From Lentisphaerota bacterium (GTDB lineage Bacteria > Verrucomicrobiota > Kiritimatiellia > UBA8416 > VGWJ01), in the NCBI GenBank assembly GCA_016873635.1, contig VGWJ01000010.1, positions 1-64,000 of the forward strand: a stretch of DNA of 64,000 nt, given 5' to 3'. The position numbers and the translations under genes are program-made. Shown here in pieces: positions 39,579 through 48,182 of this stretch; the stretch's first letter is position 1, and every line of letters begins with the position of its first letter. The notes below the pieces were generated by a model. It did no database searches and was not told the DNA's origin. It worked only from the letters and a program-made list of their open reading frames with translations.

Positions 39579-40720
39579 TCCCCATTGGGGTGGAACCTCG
39601 TCAACTTCGGTATTGCATCGCTGGCCATCTCGAAGTAGTGCTCGTCTTTCTCGATGCCGATACTCTCGTAACCCACCGCTTCGGCGGCCGCCAGCGTCGA
39701 TCCCGCACCGGCGAAGGGGTCTAGAATCAACCCCTTCCCGAGGGGCAGAACGGCGCGAACGATCTGGCGAAGAAACGCTTGCGGTTTTAGGCTCGGATGT
39801 GGGGCCAGGGCGCGCTCTGCGCTGCGAGTCGGAGCGGACGGGATTACATCGCCAAAAGGACGGTCCGCGCACGGTCGCCGAAATCCTCCCGTGCCCCACC
39901 GCCTCAGATTATCCTGAACCCTGCCTTCGATCGGCTTGCGATAGACAAGCCACGGCTCCCACATTGAGCGGGGCATAACGCTCACGTCAGGGAACTCATC
40001 ATGCGCCGCCTTTGGACGGTCTCCGCCCCGCATCGTCATGGTCAACCGTATCACTTCACCGCGACGCTCGAATCCAGCGTCCGCCAGCGCTCCCGACACG
40101 ATGTAGGACAGCAGAGGATTGGACGCCAGCACGACTTGTGCGCCAGGGACCAGTTTCGGCAACAGCAACCGAGCCCAGACGAAGAAGAACGTCCGCAACT
40201 CCTCAAGTTGTTCCGTTGTCAAGGTCGTGAACCTCGGCAACGGCGACCTCACGTGGCCGTCGAAGGACGGCGGAATGCGCCACACGCCACCTTTGCCGTT
40301 GCGCAGTTTCGCCTGTTGCTCAGGCGTGTACTCGTGCAGACCGTATGGCGGATCGGTCACGACCGCATGGATGCTGTCGTCGTCCTGCTGTTCGAGCCAG
40401 TCAAAGCAGTCGGCATGAAAGAGCGTAGACCGACCGAAACGGACGGGTTCCCGCCATTCCTGCGTGTCGAGGAACTCCTTCTGAACGCCGCCGTACGCTC
40501 GCCCTTGGACGGCGTACAAACCGCGACTTTCTCGAACGAAACAATCGGGCGTGTTCAGACGCAAATACGAACGCACAGAGGAAGTCGGGGTCGGTCCGAT
40601 GACCTGGCACACCCGCTCTTCTATCTCCTTGACGGAGAGCGGACGTGAGGTTAGAGACATGACCTGAAGTATTGCATCCCGGACATGGCCGGGGCGGTAT
40701 CTGGTCTGTTCGGTCTTCAT
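39563..40720 (-). CDS. Type II DNA methyltransferase (DPPY, beta-class)
   Basis: 385 aa. The catalytic motif IV VVTDPPYGLHEY comes near residue 115 and the SAM motif LDPFAGAGSTLAAAEAVGYESIGIE near 345, the order of beta-class N6-adenine or N4-cytosine methyltransferases. About 70 residues in front (LSVKEIEERVCQVIGPTPTSSVRSYLRL) form a winged-helix-like domain that could bind DNA or control its own promoter. The start is set at ATG 40720 because the promoter's -10 box ends eight bases upstream. It protects host DNA from the convergent endonuclease. Confidence 0.9.
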   Translation of the reverse strand: MKTEQTRYRPGHVRDAILQVMSLTSRPLSVKEIEERVCQVIGPTPTSSVRSYLRLNTPDCFVRESRGLYAVQGRAYGGVQKEFLDTQEWREPVRFGRSTLFHADCFDWLEQQDDDSIHAVVTDPPYGLHEYTPEQQAKLRNGKGGVWRIPPSFDGHVRSPLPRFTTLTTEQLEELRTFFFVWARLLLPKLVPGAQVVLASNPLLSYIVSGALADAGFERRGEVIRLTMTMRGGDRPKAAHDEFPDVSVMPRSMWEPWLVYRKPIEGRVQDNLRRWGTGGFRRPCADRPFGDVIPSAPTRSAERALAPHPSLKPQAFLRQIVRAVLPLGKGLILDPFAGAGSTLAAAEAVGYESIGIEKDEHYFEMASDAIPKLTRFHPNGDHPSL

Positions 40721-40727
40721 GGGCAGC

Positions 40728-40757
40728 ACAATAAGACGTCTGGACGTCTTCTGTCAA
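40728..40757 (-). promoter_or_regulatory. Methyltransferase promoter with embedded palindrome
   Basis: On the minus strand a perfect TTGACA (40757-40752), an 18-bp spacer and TATTGT (40733-40728). The spacer contains AGACGT-CCAG-ACGTCT, a 6+6 inverted repeat, suitable for a repressor. The predicted start of transcription is at or within a base or two of the ATG (40720), so the mRNA is leaderless. Confidence 0.6.
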
Positions 40758-40780
40758 GCGGAAAGAACGGGGAAAAGGAA

Positions 40781-40851
40781 CCCCAACAACGGCGTGGTGC
40801 GCTACCTCGCGCCCGTGGCGGGCGCTCGGAGGCACACGCCGGGCGTTGAAC
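40781..40851 (+). repeat. attC-like palindrome 4
   Basis: 71 bp from CCCCAAC (40781-40787) to GTTGAAC (40845-40851), the latter a perfect match to the attC consensus GTTRRRY. Inner arms CGGCGTG and CACGCCG are perfect complements, two to three bases from the outer boxes. It closes the restriction-modification unit. Confidence 0.6.
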
Positions 40852-41158
40852 GGAACCGCTTCGCGGATGCGGAGATTCGGAAAAGGCCCTTCCGGGTTCA
40901 GTGTGGGTAGCCCCGACATATTGTGGTGCTCCCGCTGCGATCCTGTCGATTAAGCGAATCGGTTAATGGTATCCGCGTAAGGGGGTGGCCTTAATCAACT
41001 TGCCACGAACTCCCCCGACGTCTAGTCTTCCACTCGACTCTGGGCCTTGCCATGACACACCTCACATCGGTTTATCCGCTACAGACAGAGTGACAAGGGC
41101 GCGACACGTTTGCATGGCATATTTGACGAGAGTTGTAAGTGATTACGCAGCAATGTCT
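40852..41158. other. Non-coding region between island and tRNA-Arg
   Basis: About 300 bases. It holds the second direct-repeat copy (40882-40909). No gene, convincing promoter or other structure is seen in the rest, though TTGACG at 41123-41128 might be a -35 for the tRNA. Confidence 0.4.
40882..40909. repeat. Direct repeat, copy 2 (island right boundary)
   Basis: Same orientation and 26 of 28 bases identical to 35251-35278, sharing GGCCCTTCCG and GTTCAGTGTGGGTA. It lies 31 bp after the last attC-like palindrome and 250 bp before tRNA-Arg. Confidence 0.6.
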
Positions 41159-41235
41159 ACCCCGGTAGCTCAGCAGGACAGAGCAGCGGTTTCCTAAACC
41201 GCAGGTCGCGCGTTCGAGTCGCGCCCGGGGTACCA
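41159..41235 (+). tRNA. tRNA-Arg (CCT anticodon)
   Basis: ACCCCGG at the 5' end pairs with CCGGGGT before discriminator A and an encoded CCA. The anticodon arm is GCGGT-TTCCTAA-ACCGC, giving anticodon CCT. The T arm is GCGCG-TTCGAGT-CGCGC. 77 nt including CCA. tRNA genes are common island landing sites; this one borders the attC-like array. Confidence 0.95.
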
Positions 41236-41237
41236 CT

Positions 41238-42452
41238 CTATTCCGACGCGCATACGCCGATCAGGGCGTTGAGGGAATGACAGACGGCGTCGATGCGGAT
41301 CCAGGGGTTCGCGTTGTTCCACTTCAGCCCGCCCATCGCCCGCCGCGGGTTGGGCAGGTGCGAAGAGTTATCGGCCGTGTAGGCGTGGGACAGCACCCAC
41401 TGCATGCCGTCCGCGATGGCCCGGCGGCAGTCTTCCGCCTCCGGAGCTTCCCGCTGCCGCATGAGGGCCAGCGCCTCAACCAGCACTTCCGCGATCCAGC
41501 CGGTGCCGCTGGTGGAAAACGCGCCGGACCAGCGGCCATGGTTAAGCGCATCGGAAGGGTCGCGCGCCTGGCGGGGCAGCAGGTCGCGCGCGCCGTCGAG
41601 CGCCAGGTCGGAGGCCCACTTCTCGCCGGTCGCGCGCCCGAAGTCCAAGAGCGAAAGCAGGACCCATGAGGAGGAAATCGGGTTCGGAGCGCGGTAGTCG
41701 TCGCCGAGGTGGAATCCGCCGGCGGCGACGGACGACCGCATGTGGCGCGCGATACGGGAGGCCGCGACGCGGTATTTCGGATCGCGCGTAGCGGCGTAAA
41801 CGCGCGAGAGGGCCGACAGCGCCTGGCCGCTGTACAGGAAAGAGCGCTTCGTCGAGCGGCTCCACTCGCCATCCTCAAACTCAAGATGCGGTATCACGCT
41901 GCCGTCGGAGCGGATCATGCCGATAAGCCAGTCGGCGGCGGCCGTGGCCGCCGGCATCAGGCGCGGATCGGCGGCGTCGCCGCCCGCGTCGCGGGCGGCA
42001 AGCGCCAGGAGCGTGAAGATGGCCTTGGACGCCGTGCCCGACACGAAACGCTCCTCCTTTGACTGCGTCGCCAGGTCATACGAATAGTGAAAGGCGCCCC
42101 GGCAGCGGCTCTCGGCGTCGCTCACCTGCATCGCGAGCAGGAACCCGAGCGCGCGCCGGGTCTGCTCCGGGACGCGCGGATCCGGGAACAGATCCTGCGA
42201 TTTGAGCAAGGTCAGGATTGCCGATGCCGTGTAGGTCGTGTGCAGGCGGGATCCGGAATCGTCGGTCAGCGGGTCGTAGCGCTTGGGCACGCCGTGTTTG
42301 TCCGGATCGAAGGAGCGCAGGATGTATTCGCGCCCGGCCAGGACGGCGGCGCGATCGTCCGGCGGCGCGTTCGTCCCGGGCAGGGCGGGGGCCGGCCGGA
42401 GGGAAAGAGCAATAATGCCGGCCAGCGTCAGGCCTCTGTCAATCGGAAGCAC
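41238..42452 (-). CDS. Secreted (alpha/alpha)6-barrel-like hypothetical protein
   Basis: 404 aa with a probable signal peptide (LTLAGIIALSLRPAPALPG). It is a series of helical repeats with TASAILTLLKS, SGTASKAIFTLLALA, FLYSGQALSALSRVYAATRD, SSWVLLSLLDFGRATG and TGWIAEVLVEALALM, the two-helix pattern of six-hairpin glycosidases, terpenoid cyclases and glucuronyl epimerase-like proteins. It may act on cell-envelope or external polysaccharide, an inference from fold. Its stop is three bases from the tRNA CCA end. The exact family was not recognised. Confidence 0.7.
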   Translation of the reverse strand: MLPIDRGLTLAGIIALSLRPAPALPGTNAPPDDRAAVLAGREYILRSFDPDKHGVPKRYDPLTDDSGSRLHTTYTASAILTLLKSQDLFPDPRVPEQTRRALGFLLAMQVSDAESRCRGAFHYSYDLATQSKEERFVSGTASKAIFTLLALAARDAGGDAADPRLMPAATAAADWLIGMIRSDGSVIPHLEFEDGEWSRSTKRSFLYSGQALSALSRVYAATRDPKYRVAASRIARHMRSSVAAGGFHLGDDYRAPNPISSSWVLLSLLDFGRATGEKWASDLALDGARDLLPRQARDPSDALNHGRWSGAFSTSGTGWIAEVLVEALALMRQREAPEAEDCRRAIADGMQWVLSHAYTADNSSHLPNPRRAMGGLKWNNANPWIRIDAVCHSLNALIGVCASE

Positions 42453-42711
42453 CGCTCACCGTCCTCGACATGAACAATCCGCTGACGGAACACTAGCCTT
42501 GCCGCGATGCGGGGTCAACGCCGATCCATGACTGATTCTCCCGAGGTCACGACATCTTTCGGACGTGGGTATTTCGTCATTCGTCATTTGAATCCGCAAC
42601 GACATATGCAGATAGACGAATCAGCCCTAACGCCGATCCGGGCGGCGCAGCCGGCTCTGGACAGCTTCTCTTCCGTCTGTTATGGTCCGACAATCAAAGG
42701 AAGGAGGACCC

Positions 42712-43299
42712 ATGATTCCGGGAATCGTCATTGCCGTTGTGATCGTCGCAGGGATTCTGCTGGTCGTTGGAATCTACAACCGGCTGGTCACGTTGCGGAA
42801 TCGCTACAAGAACGCGTTCGCGCAGATCGACGTGCAGCTCAAGCGCCGCTATGACCTGATACCCAACCTGGTGGACACGGCCAAGGGCTACATCCGGCAC
42901 GAACGCGAGACGCTCGAAGCCGTGATCCAGGCCCGGAACGTGGCTTCGGACGCGAACCGGAAGGCGGCGGCGAATCCGGCGGACGCTTCCGCCATGCAGG
43001 GCCTGCTGGGCGCCGAGTCGGCCCTTACCGGCGCGCTGGGCAGGCTGCTGGTCACGGTGGAGCGCTATCCGGACCTGAAAGCCAACCAGACCATGGCGCA
43101 GCTCATGGAAGAGCTCACGTCCACCGAGAACAAGATCGCCTTCGCGCGGCAGGCCTACAACGACGCCGTCACGTTCTACAACACCGCCCGCGAGACGTTC
43201 CCGAACGTGCTCATCGCGAATCCCTTCGGATTCCAGCCGGCGGTTCTGTTCGAGGTCAAAGTCGAGGCCGAGCGGGAGGCGCCCAAGGTCAGCTTCTGA
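42712..43299 (+). CDS. lemA: LemA family membrane protein
   Basis: 195 aa from ATG 42712, with AAGGAAGGAGG ending just before it (the track's earlier start is out). One N-terminal TM helix (IVIAVVIVAGILLVVGIYN) and the LemA core, YKNAFAQIDVQLKRRYDLIPNLVDTAKGY, ETLEAVIQARN, TSTENKIAFARQAYNDAV and NPFGFQP. LemA proteins are inner-membrane, with a coiled-coil domain outside, and function in envelope stress; many are encoded with M48 proteases, as here. Confidence 0.95.
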   Translation: MIPGIVIAVVIVAGILLVVGIYNRLVTLRNRYKNAFAQIDVQLKRRYDLIPNLVDTAKGYIRHERETLEAVIQARNVASDANRKAAANPADASAMQGLLGAESALTGALGRLLVTVERYPDLKANQTMAQLMEELTSTENKIAFARQAYNDAVTFYNTARETFPNVLIANPFGFQPAVLFEVKVEAEREAPKVSF

Positions 43300-43307
43300 T
43301 ACCGTCC

Positions 43308-45263
43308 ATGGACTTTTTCGCCCACCAGGACGTCGCGCGGCGGAAGACGACGCTGCTTATCGGCTACTACACGATTGCCGTGGTCCTGATCGTGCTCGGC
43401 GTGTACCTGGCCTTCGCCGCGACGTTTGCGGGCGCGATGGCCAGGCAGACGGGACGCGTCGAGGCCACGCGCTTCTGGAACCCGGACCTGTTCGTGTGGG
43501 TCACCGGAGGCACCCTGATCGTGGTGGCGCTCGGCACGATCTACAAGGTCAGCCAGCTCGCTTCCGGCGGGGCGGCGGTGGCGCGACTGCTGGGCGGCCG
43601 TCCCGTCAACGCCAATGCGTCCGACCCGGACGAGCGCAAGATCCTGAACGTCGTCGAAGAGATGGCCATCGCCTCGGGCGCGCCGGTGCCCGGCGTATAC
43701 ATCCTGGAAGACGAACGCGGAATCAATGCGTTCGCGGCGGGATTCTCGCCCGCCGACGCCGTCGTCGCCGTTACCCGGGGCTGCGTGCAGCGGCTCACGC
43801 GCGACGAACTGCAGGGCGTCGTGGCGCACGAGTTCAGTCACATCTTCAACGGCGACATGCGGCTGAACGTCCGGCTGATGGGCGTGCTGCACGGCATTCT
43901 GGTGATTGCCATGGCGGGCTACTGGATCATGCGCTCGACCATGCACACGCGGCGGTCCGGCTCGCGCGACAAGGGCGGCAGCGCGCCGATTGCGCTGCTC
44001 GGGCTGGCGCTGATGATCATCGGGTACGTCGGCGTTTTCTTCGCCAAGCTGATCAAGAGCGCCGTCTCGCGCCAGCGCGAGTTCCTGGCTGACGCATCGG
44101 CCGTGCAGTTCACGCGCAATCCGCTGGGGATTGCCGGCGCGCTGAAGAAGATCGCGGGGTTTGCCGGCGGTTCGCGCATCCGGTCGCCCAATGCCGAGGA
44201 AGCCAGCCATTTCTTCTTCTGCAACGGCCTGTCGAGTTCGCTGCTCGGGCTCATGGCGACGCATCCGCCGATCGAGGAGCGCATCCGGCGGCTGGATTCG
44301 TCGTTCCAGCCCGGCGGGCAGGCGGCGGCGTCCGCGAGCGCGGGCGGGGGATCGGCGGCGGCCCTGGCGGGGATTGAGGCCGGGCGGGGCCTGGCTGAGC
44401 CGCCGCCCCTGCCGGAAGGCGCGGCGCGGCTTGCGGCCGACCCGGACGAGATTGTCGCGCGCGTCGGGGCCCCGGGGCCGCGGCACCTGGCTTATGCGCG
44501 GCAGGTCCTGGAGCGCATACCGGCGGCGGCGGCGGATGCCGCGCGCGAGCCCTTCGGCGCGCGGGCGATCGTCTACGGGCTGCTGCTGTCGCGCGACGGG
44601 GCGGTGCGCGCGTCGCAGTGGGCGCGATTGGAAGGCGGGGCGGACGCCGCCGTGCTGGCGGAGATGCGCAGGCTCGCGCCGGTCATGGCGGGGATCGAGG
44701 ATGCCCTGCGCCTTCCGCTTCTGGACCTGGCCGTGCCCGCGCTGCGGGATCTGTCGCCGGCGCAGTATCAAGCCTTCATGTCCAACGTGGATCATTTGGT
44801 CCGGGCGGATGAAGAGGTGGATCTGTTCGAGTACGCGCTGCGGCTGGTGTTGCGGCGCCAGCTCGAGCCCGCGTTCGGCGGGGCGAGGCGTCACGTGATC
44901 CAGTACTACGACGTGACTCCGCTGCTGCGGCCGGCGGCGGACCTCCTGACGGCGCTGGCGGCGTGGGGCGCCGACGACGTGACCGGAGCGCGCCGCGCTT
45001 TTGCCGCCGGCGCGTCGCGGCTCGGGGCGCGGCAGGCGCCGGAGATCGGCGATATCGCGGGCGCCGGTTTGGGCAGCGTGGACGCCGCGCTGGGCCGTCT
45101 GGCCGAGGCCGGTCCCGCCGTGAAACGTCGCGTGGTCGCCGCCTGCGCCGCCAGCGTCGGAGCCGACGGGAAGGTCACGGTCGAGGAGGCCGAACTCCTG
45201 CGCGCCGTATCGGACGCCCTCGACTGTCCGCTTCCGCCGTTTACGGCGGACATGGCCGCGTAG
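43308..45263 (+). CDS. M48 (HtpX-like) membrane metalloprotease with C-terminal extension
   Basis: 651 aa, eight bases after lemA. Two N-terminal TM segments, then the zinc-protease motif [21 protein letters not shown] (HEXXH) near 183, two more TM helices and the third ligand region [19 protein letters not shown]. HtpX-type proteases are about 290 aa; here 330 more residues follow. That part has two helical units ([21 protein letters not shown] and [26 protein letters not shown]) resembling TerB. Membrane quality control is the likely job; the extension may sense a metal or bind LemA. Confidence 0.93.
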   Translation: MDFFAHQDVARRKTTLLIGYYTIAVVLIVLGVYLAFAATFAGAMARQTGRVEATRFWNPDLFVWVTGGTLIVVALGTIYKVSQLASGGAAVARLLGGRPVNANASDPDERKILNVVEEMAIASGAPVPGVYILEDERGINAFAAGFSPADAVVAVTRGCVQRLTRDELQGVVAHEFSHIFNGDMRLNVRLMGVLHGILVIAMAGYWIMRSTMHTRRSGSRDKGGSAPIALLGLALMIIGYVGVFFAKLIKSAVSRQREFLADASAVQFTRNPLGIAGALKKIAGFAGGSRIRSPNAEEASHFFFCNGLSSSLLGLMATHPPIEERIRRLDSSFQPGGQAAASASAGGGSAAALAGIEAGRGLAEPPPLPEGAARLAADPDEIVARVGAPGPRHLAYARQVLERIPAAAADAAREPFGARAIVYGLLLSRDGAVRASQWARLEGGADAAVLAEMRRLAPVMAGIEDALRLPLLDLAVPALRDLSPAQYQAFMSNVDHLVRADEEVDLFEYALRLVLRRQLEPAFGGARRHVIQYYDVTPLLRPAADLLTALAAWGADDVTGARRAFAAGASRLGARQAPEIGDIAGAGLGSVDAALGRLAEAGPAVKRRVVAACAASVGADGKVTVEEAELLRAVSDALDCPLPPFTADMAA

Positions 45264-45306
45264 CCGTTCGGGCCTTCCGGGCGACCGCCACCTGCGCTAG
45301 CCGGCT

Positions 45307-45334
45307 TTGCAGACGGTTTCGGATATCATATAAT
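45307..45334 (+). promoter_or_regulatory. tRNA-Ser promoter
   Basis: TTGCAG (45307-45312), a 16-bp spacer and a perfect TATAAT (45329-45334), 16 bp before the tRNA. Confidence 0.65.
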
Positions 45335-45349
45335 GCCCGCCTTTCTTCT

Positions 45350-45437
45350 GGAGGGATGGCTGAGCGGACGAAAGCGCCGGTCTTGAAAACCGGAGTGCCT
45401 TCGGGCACCGTGGGTTCGAATCCCACTCCCTCCGCCA
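45350..45437 (+). tRNA. tRNA-Ser (TGA anticodon)
   Basis: GGAGGGA pairs with TCCCTCC, followed by G and CCA. Anticodon loop CTTGAAA gives TGA. A long variable arm (GTGCCTTCGGGCAC) follows, as required for tRNA-Ser. T arm GTGGG-TTCGAAT-CCCAC. 88 nt including CCA. Confidence 0.96.
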
Positions 45438-45499
45438 GCCTTCGCTCTGCGCTGCGCTTGAACGGCGAGCGGTAGCCGGTCGGTTATGCAGGGAGGCGA

Positions 45500-45620
45500 G
45501 GTAGGGCGGACCGTCCCGCCGTCGCCCTGCGGGCTATGGGCGCGCCAGCCCGGTCCGCCGCGGCGCGGCCGGCTTGGCGCGCCGGAGCCTCCGGGCGAAG
45601 GCGGCACGCCGCGCCCTACC
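45500..45620. repeat. GC-rich palindromic repeat with inverted ends
   Basis: About 120 bp whose ends are GGTAGGGCG and its inverse CGCCCTACC, with internal pairs such as GGCGCGCC. It lies in the gap between tRNA-Ser and the SPASM gene and looks like a REP- or MITE-type element. No other copy was found in this window. Confidence 0.45.
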
Positions 45621-45729
45621 GGCGTGTCTCCACCGCCTGACTGACCCGCTACGGCGAGCGCAGGAAAGTGCTGGAGAAGGGCAGGGGGAAGGGGTAGATT
45701 CTGGGGGTCGTTTGGCTGGAGGTGCCCGC

Positions 45730-46755
45730 GTGCTTTCCTCTTCAAATGTTCTGCGCCTGCCCGGGATTTTCATGGACTACAGGCGCCGGGCGGAGGTCGT
45801 GCGCTCGATGCCGATCCGCATGTGGATCGAGTCTTCGAGCTTCTGCAACCTCGCCTGCCCGATGTGCCCCAATTCGCGCATGCCGGCCGACCGCAAGGGG
45901 CTCATGGACGTGGACCTCTTCCGGAAGATCGTCGACGAGGCCAGGGACTTCGCAAGCGACGTGAACCTGCACCACCGCGGCGAGCCGTTCATGAACCCGG
46001 CGCTGTTCGACATGATCGCCTATGCCCGCGGCGCAGGGCTCAACGCGCGTTTTCATTCCAACGGCAGCCTGATGAACGAGGAGCGGGCCGGCCGGCTGCT
46101 CGACGCCGGTCCGGACCTCGTGTCGTTCTCGGTGGACGGGTTCGAGAAGGCTTCGTACGAGAGGATCCGCGTTAACGCCCGTTTCGAAACCACGGTGGAG
46201 AATATTGTCCGCCTGGTCGAGATGCGGCGCCGCCGGGGCCTGAAGAAGCCTTACGTGGTCGTGGAGAAGATCCGCTTCCGGAGCCCGGATCCCGCCGAAA
46301 ACCGCGACCGGGTGCGCGCGCTGTGGCGCCGCTTTCTCGATGCGGGCGTCAACGAAGTGATCGAGAAGGAGGAATACACCTGGGCCGAGGAAAGCGCGCC
46401 GGAAGCCGCCCGTCAGCGCCGCTTCGCGGTGTGCACTTTCCCCTGGTACGCCATGGTGATATGCGCGGACGGCACGGTCACGCCCTGCCCGCAGGACTTC
46501 TGGGCCGCGATGAACATGGGCAACCTGAGCCGGCAGTCCATCCGCGAGGTGTGGAACGGAGAGGCCTACCGCCGGCTGCGCCGCGATTTCCGAACCGACA
46601 TCAACCGGCTGGCCCTCTGCCGCAAGTGCGATCGGCTGCACCGCCGCACCGTGGCCGGCGTTCCGTTCCAGTACATGATCACCTTTCTCGTCGACCAGCT
46701 CGTGGGCTACAACCGGATGCGCAAGTGGCTGGGAACGTCCGAACGGAACGTCTGA
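45730..46755 (+). CDS. Radical SAM/SPASM protein
   Basis: 341 aa from GTG 45730, with GGAGG six to seven bases before; the track's 45574 start is upstream shadow. The cluster motif is SSFCNLACPMCPNSR (CX3CX2C). Next come VNLHHRGEPFMNP and FSVDGFEKASYERIRVNARFET, typical of SPASM-type enzymes, and a C-terminal auxiliary-cluster region CTFPWYAMVICADGTVTPCPQDFW ... CRKCDRL. Members mature peptides or modify cell-envelope compounds. A glycosyltransferase and an epimerase next to it suggest cell-surface polysaccharide, but the substrate is unknown. Confidence 0.88.
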   Translation: MLSSSNVLRLPGIFMDYRRRAEVVRSMPIRMWIESSSFCNLACPMCPNSRMPADRKGLMDVDLFRKIVDEARDFASDVNLHHRGEPFMNPALFDMIAYARGAGLNARFHSNGSLMNEERAGRLLDAGPDLVSFSVDGFEKASYERIRVNARFETTVENIVRLVEMRRRRGLKKPYVVVEKIRFRSPDPAENRDRVRALWRRFLDAGVNEVIEKEEYTWAEESAPEAARQRRFAVCTFPWYAMVICADGTVTPCPQDFWAAMNMGNLSRQSIREVWNGEAYRRLRRDFRTDINRLALCRKCDRLHRRTVAGVPFQYMITFLVDQLVGYNRMRKWLGTSERNV

Positions 46756-46852
46756 GGACGGTCTCGCCGCGGCGCGCCGGGCGCGTTGCCCGTTCCGCGC
46801 GCGTTCCGGCGGGCTTCAGGACATCGGCGGCCGTTCCCGGCGGCGCGGCGGA

Positions 46853-48034
46853 TCACTGCCCGCGCACTTTGTGCTCCAGCGCCTCGTACAGGCCCGCGAC
46901 CTTGCCGTAGAAGTCGGCCAGGCTGTAGTGCGCCTGAAGCCTGCGCCGCGCCTCGTCGGCGCGACGCGCGGATTCCTGCGCGTCGCCGAACGCGCGCAGA
47001 ATCTCACGGGCGAACGCTTCGGGCTCGGGGTCCGCGAGGAATGCGCATGAGTCGTCCAGGATCTGCGTGTTGCTGGGCACGCGCGTGGCGACGATCGGCC
47101 GGCCGCTCTGCATCGCGGGATAGAGCTTCAGCGGCGGGTTCGTGCCCCTCGAGCGCGGAACGAGAAACACCCGCGCCATCGAAGTGAAGGCCGCCATCTC
47201 GGATGCCGGCCGCCGCCCGGCGAACACGCAGGTCCGCGCCGCGCCGACCTCGTCCGTCAGGGCGCGGATGCGGGCGACGTCCCTGGGGGCGCCTCCGGCC
47301 AGCACAATCCGGATGTCCGGCCGCTGGCGGGCGACGACCCCGGCCGCGTACGCGAGTATGTCCAGCCCCTGGTAGCCCTTGAAATTGCCGGCGTACAACG
47401 CCACGGGGGCGTCGCCGATCGCCAGTTCGTCGCGCAGGCGCGCGGCGCCTTCACGGTCTTCCTCGAAGCGCTCGTTGAACGGCGCGTCCTCGAGCTGGAT
47501 CACGGCCGTGCTCGGCGCCAGGGCGCGCACGAGGCCCGAGATCATGGGGCCCACCGTGACCGCATAGTCGGCCCTGCGCAGCGTGCGGCGCTCCATCCGC
47601 TCGACGATCCGCAGAATCACGCCTTCGGTCAGAAAGCCGGTGAAAAGCAGTTGGTCCGAAAGATGCGAGTCGAGGTTGTATACGAAACGGCAGCCGAACC
47701 TGCGCGCCAGGATGGCGCCGAAAAACGCCGCTTCCTCCACGGCCTGGATGACGTCGTAGCGCTCCTTCCGGCAAAGCCGCCAGGCGCGCCAGAGCATGAG
47801 GATATCCATCGGCACCTTGGCCATCGAGGGGCCGATCGCCACGTCGCGTATTCCGGGCGCCCGCGGCGAACGGATGATGCGCAGGCCGGGCATCTCGACG
47901 TGCGTGCCGAACGGGTAGCACAACAGGTCCACGCGATGGCCCATGGCCGTGATCTTTTCGAGCTGGCGCAGAGTCCGAATGGGGGTGCCGCGGTCCCGGA
48001 AGAACGGCTGCGGCGCAAGAAACAGTGCTTTCAC
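46853..48034 (-). CDS. Family 4 glycosyltransferase
   Basis: 393 aa if started at GTG 48034, where the family sequence begins (VKALFLAPQPFFRDRGTPI); the ORF reaches back to ATG 48112. It is a GT-B fold enzyme with the donor-site blocks PVALYAGNFKGYQGLDILAYA and the acidic end region FLVPRSRGTNPPLKLYPAMQSGRPIVATRVPS (E-like position replaced by PLK). It transfers a sugar from a nucleotide donor to a surface or lipid-linked acceptor in the cytoplasm. Divergent from the epimerase gene upstream. Confidence 0.88.
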   Translation of the reverse strand: MKALFLAPQPFFRDRGTPIRTLRQLEKITAMGHRVDLLCYPFGTHVEMPGLRIIRSPRAPGIRDVAIGPSMAKVPMDILMLWRAWRLCRKERYDVIQAVEEAAFFGAILARRFGCRFVYNLDSHLSDQLLFTGFLTEGVILRIVERMERRTLRRADYAVTVGPMISGLVRALAPSTAVIQLEDAPFNERFEEDREGAARLRDELAIGDAPVALYAGNFKGYQGLDILAYAAGVVARQRPDIRIVLAGGAPRDVARIRALTDEVGAARTCVFAGRRPASEMAAFTSMARVFLVPRSRGTNPPLKLYPAMQSGRPIVATRVPSNTQILDDSCAFLADPEPEAFAREILRAFGDAQESARRADEARRRLQAHYSLADFYGKVAGLYEALEHKVRGQ

Positions 48035-48182
48035 GACCGGCCTGTCGGTGTTATGAGGCGGAAATGTCCTTGCCTCTTGCGGGATCAGATGCGATAGGTT
48101 CCACTTTTTCACGCAATACTAGCAACGGCCGCGCGCCGCATAAAGCGTTATTTCGCGGCCGGATGCCGGATGGGGGCGGCGG

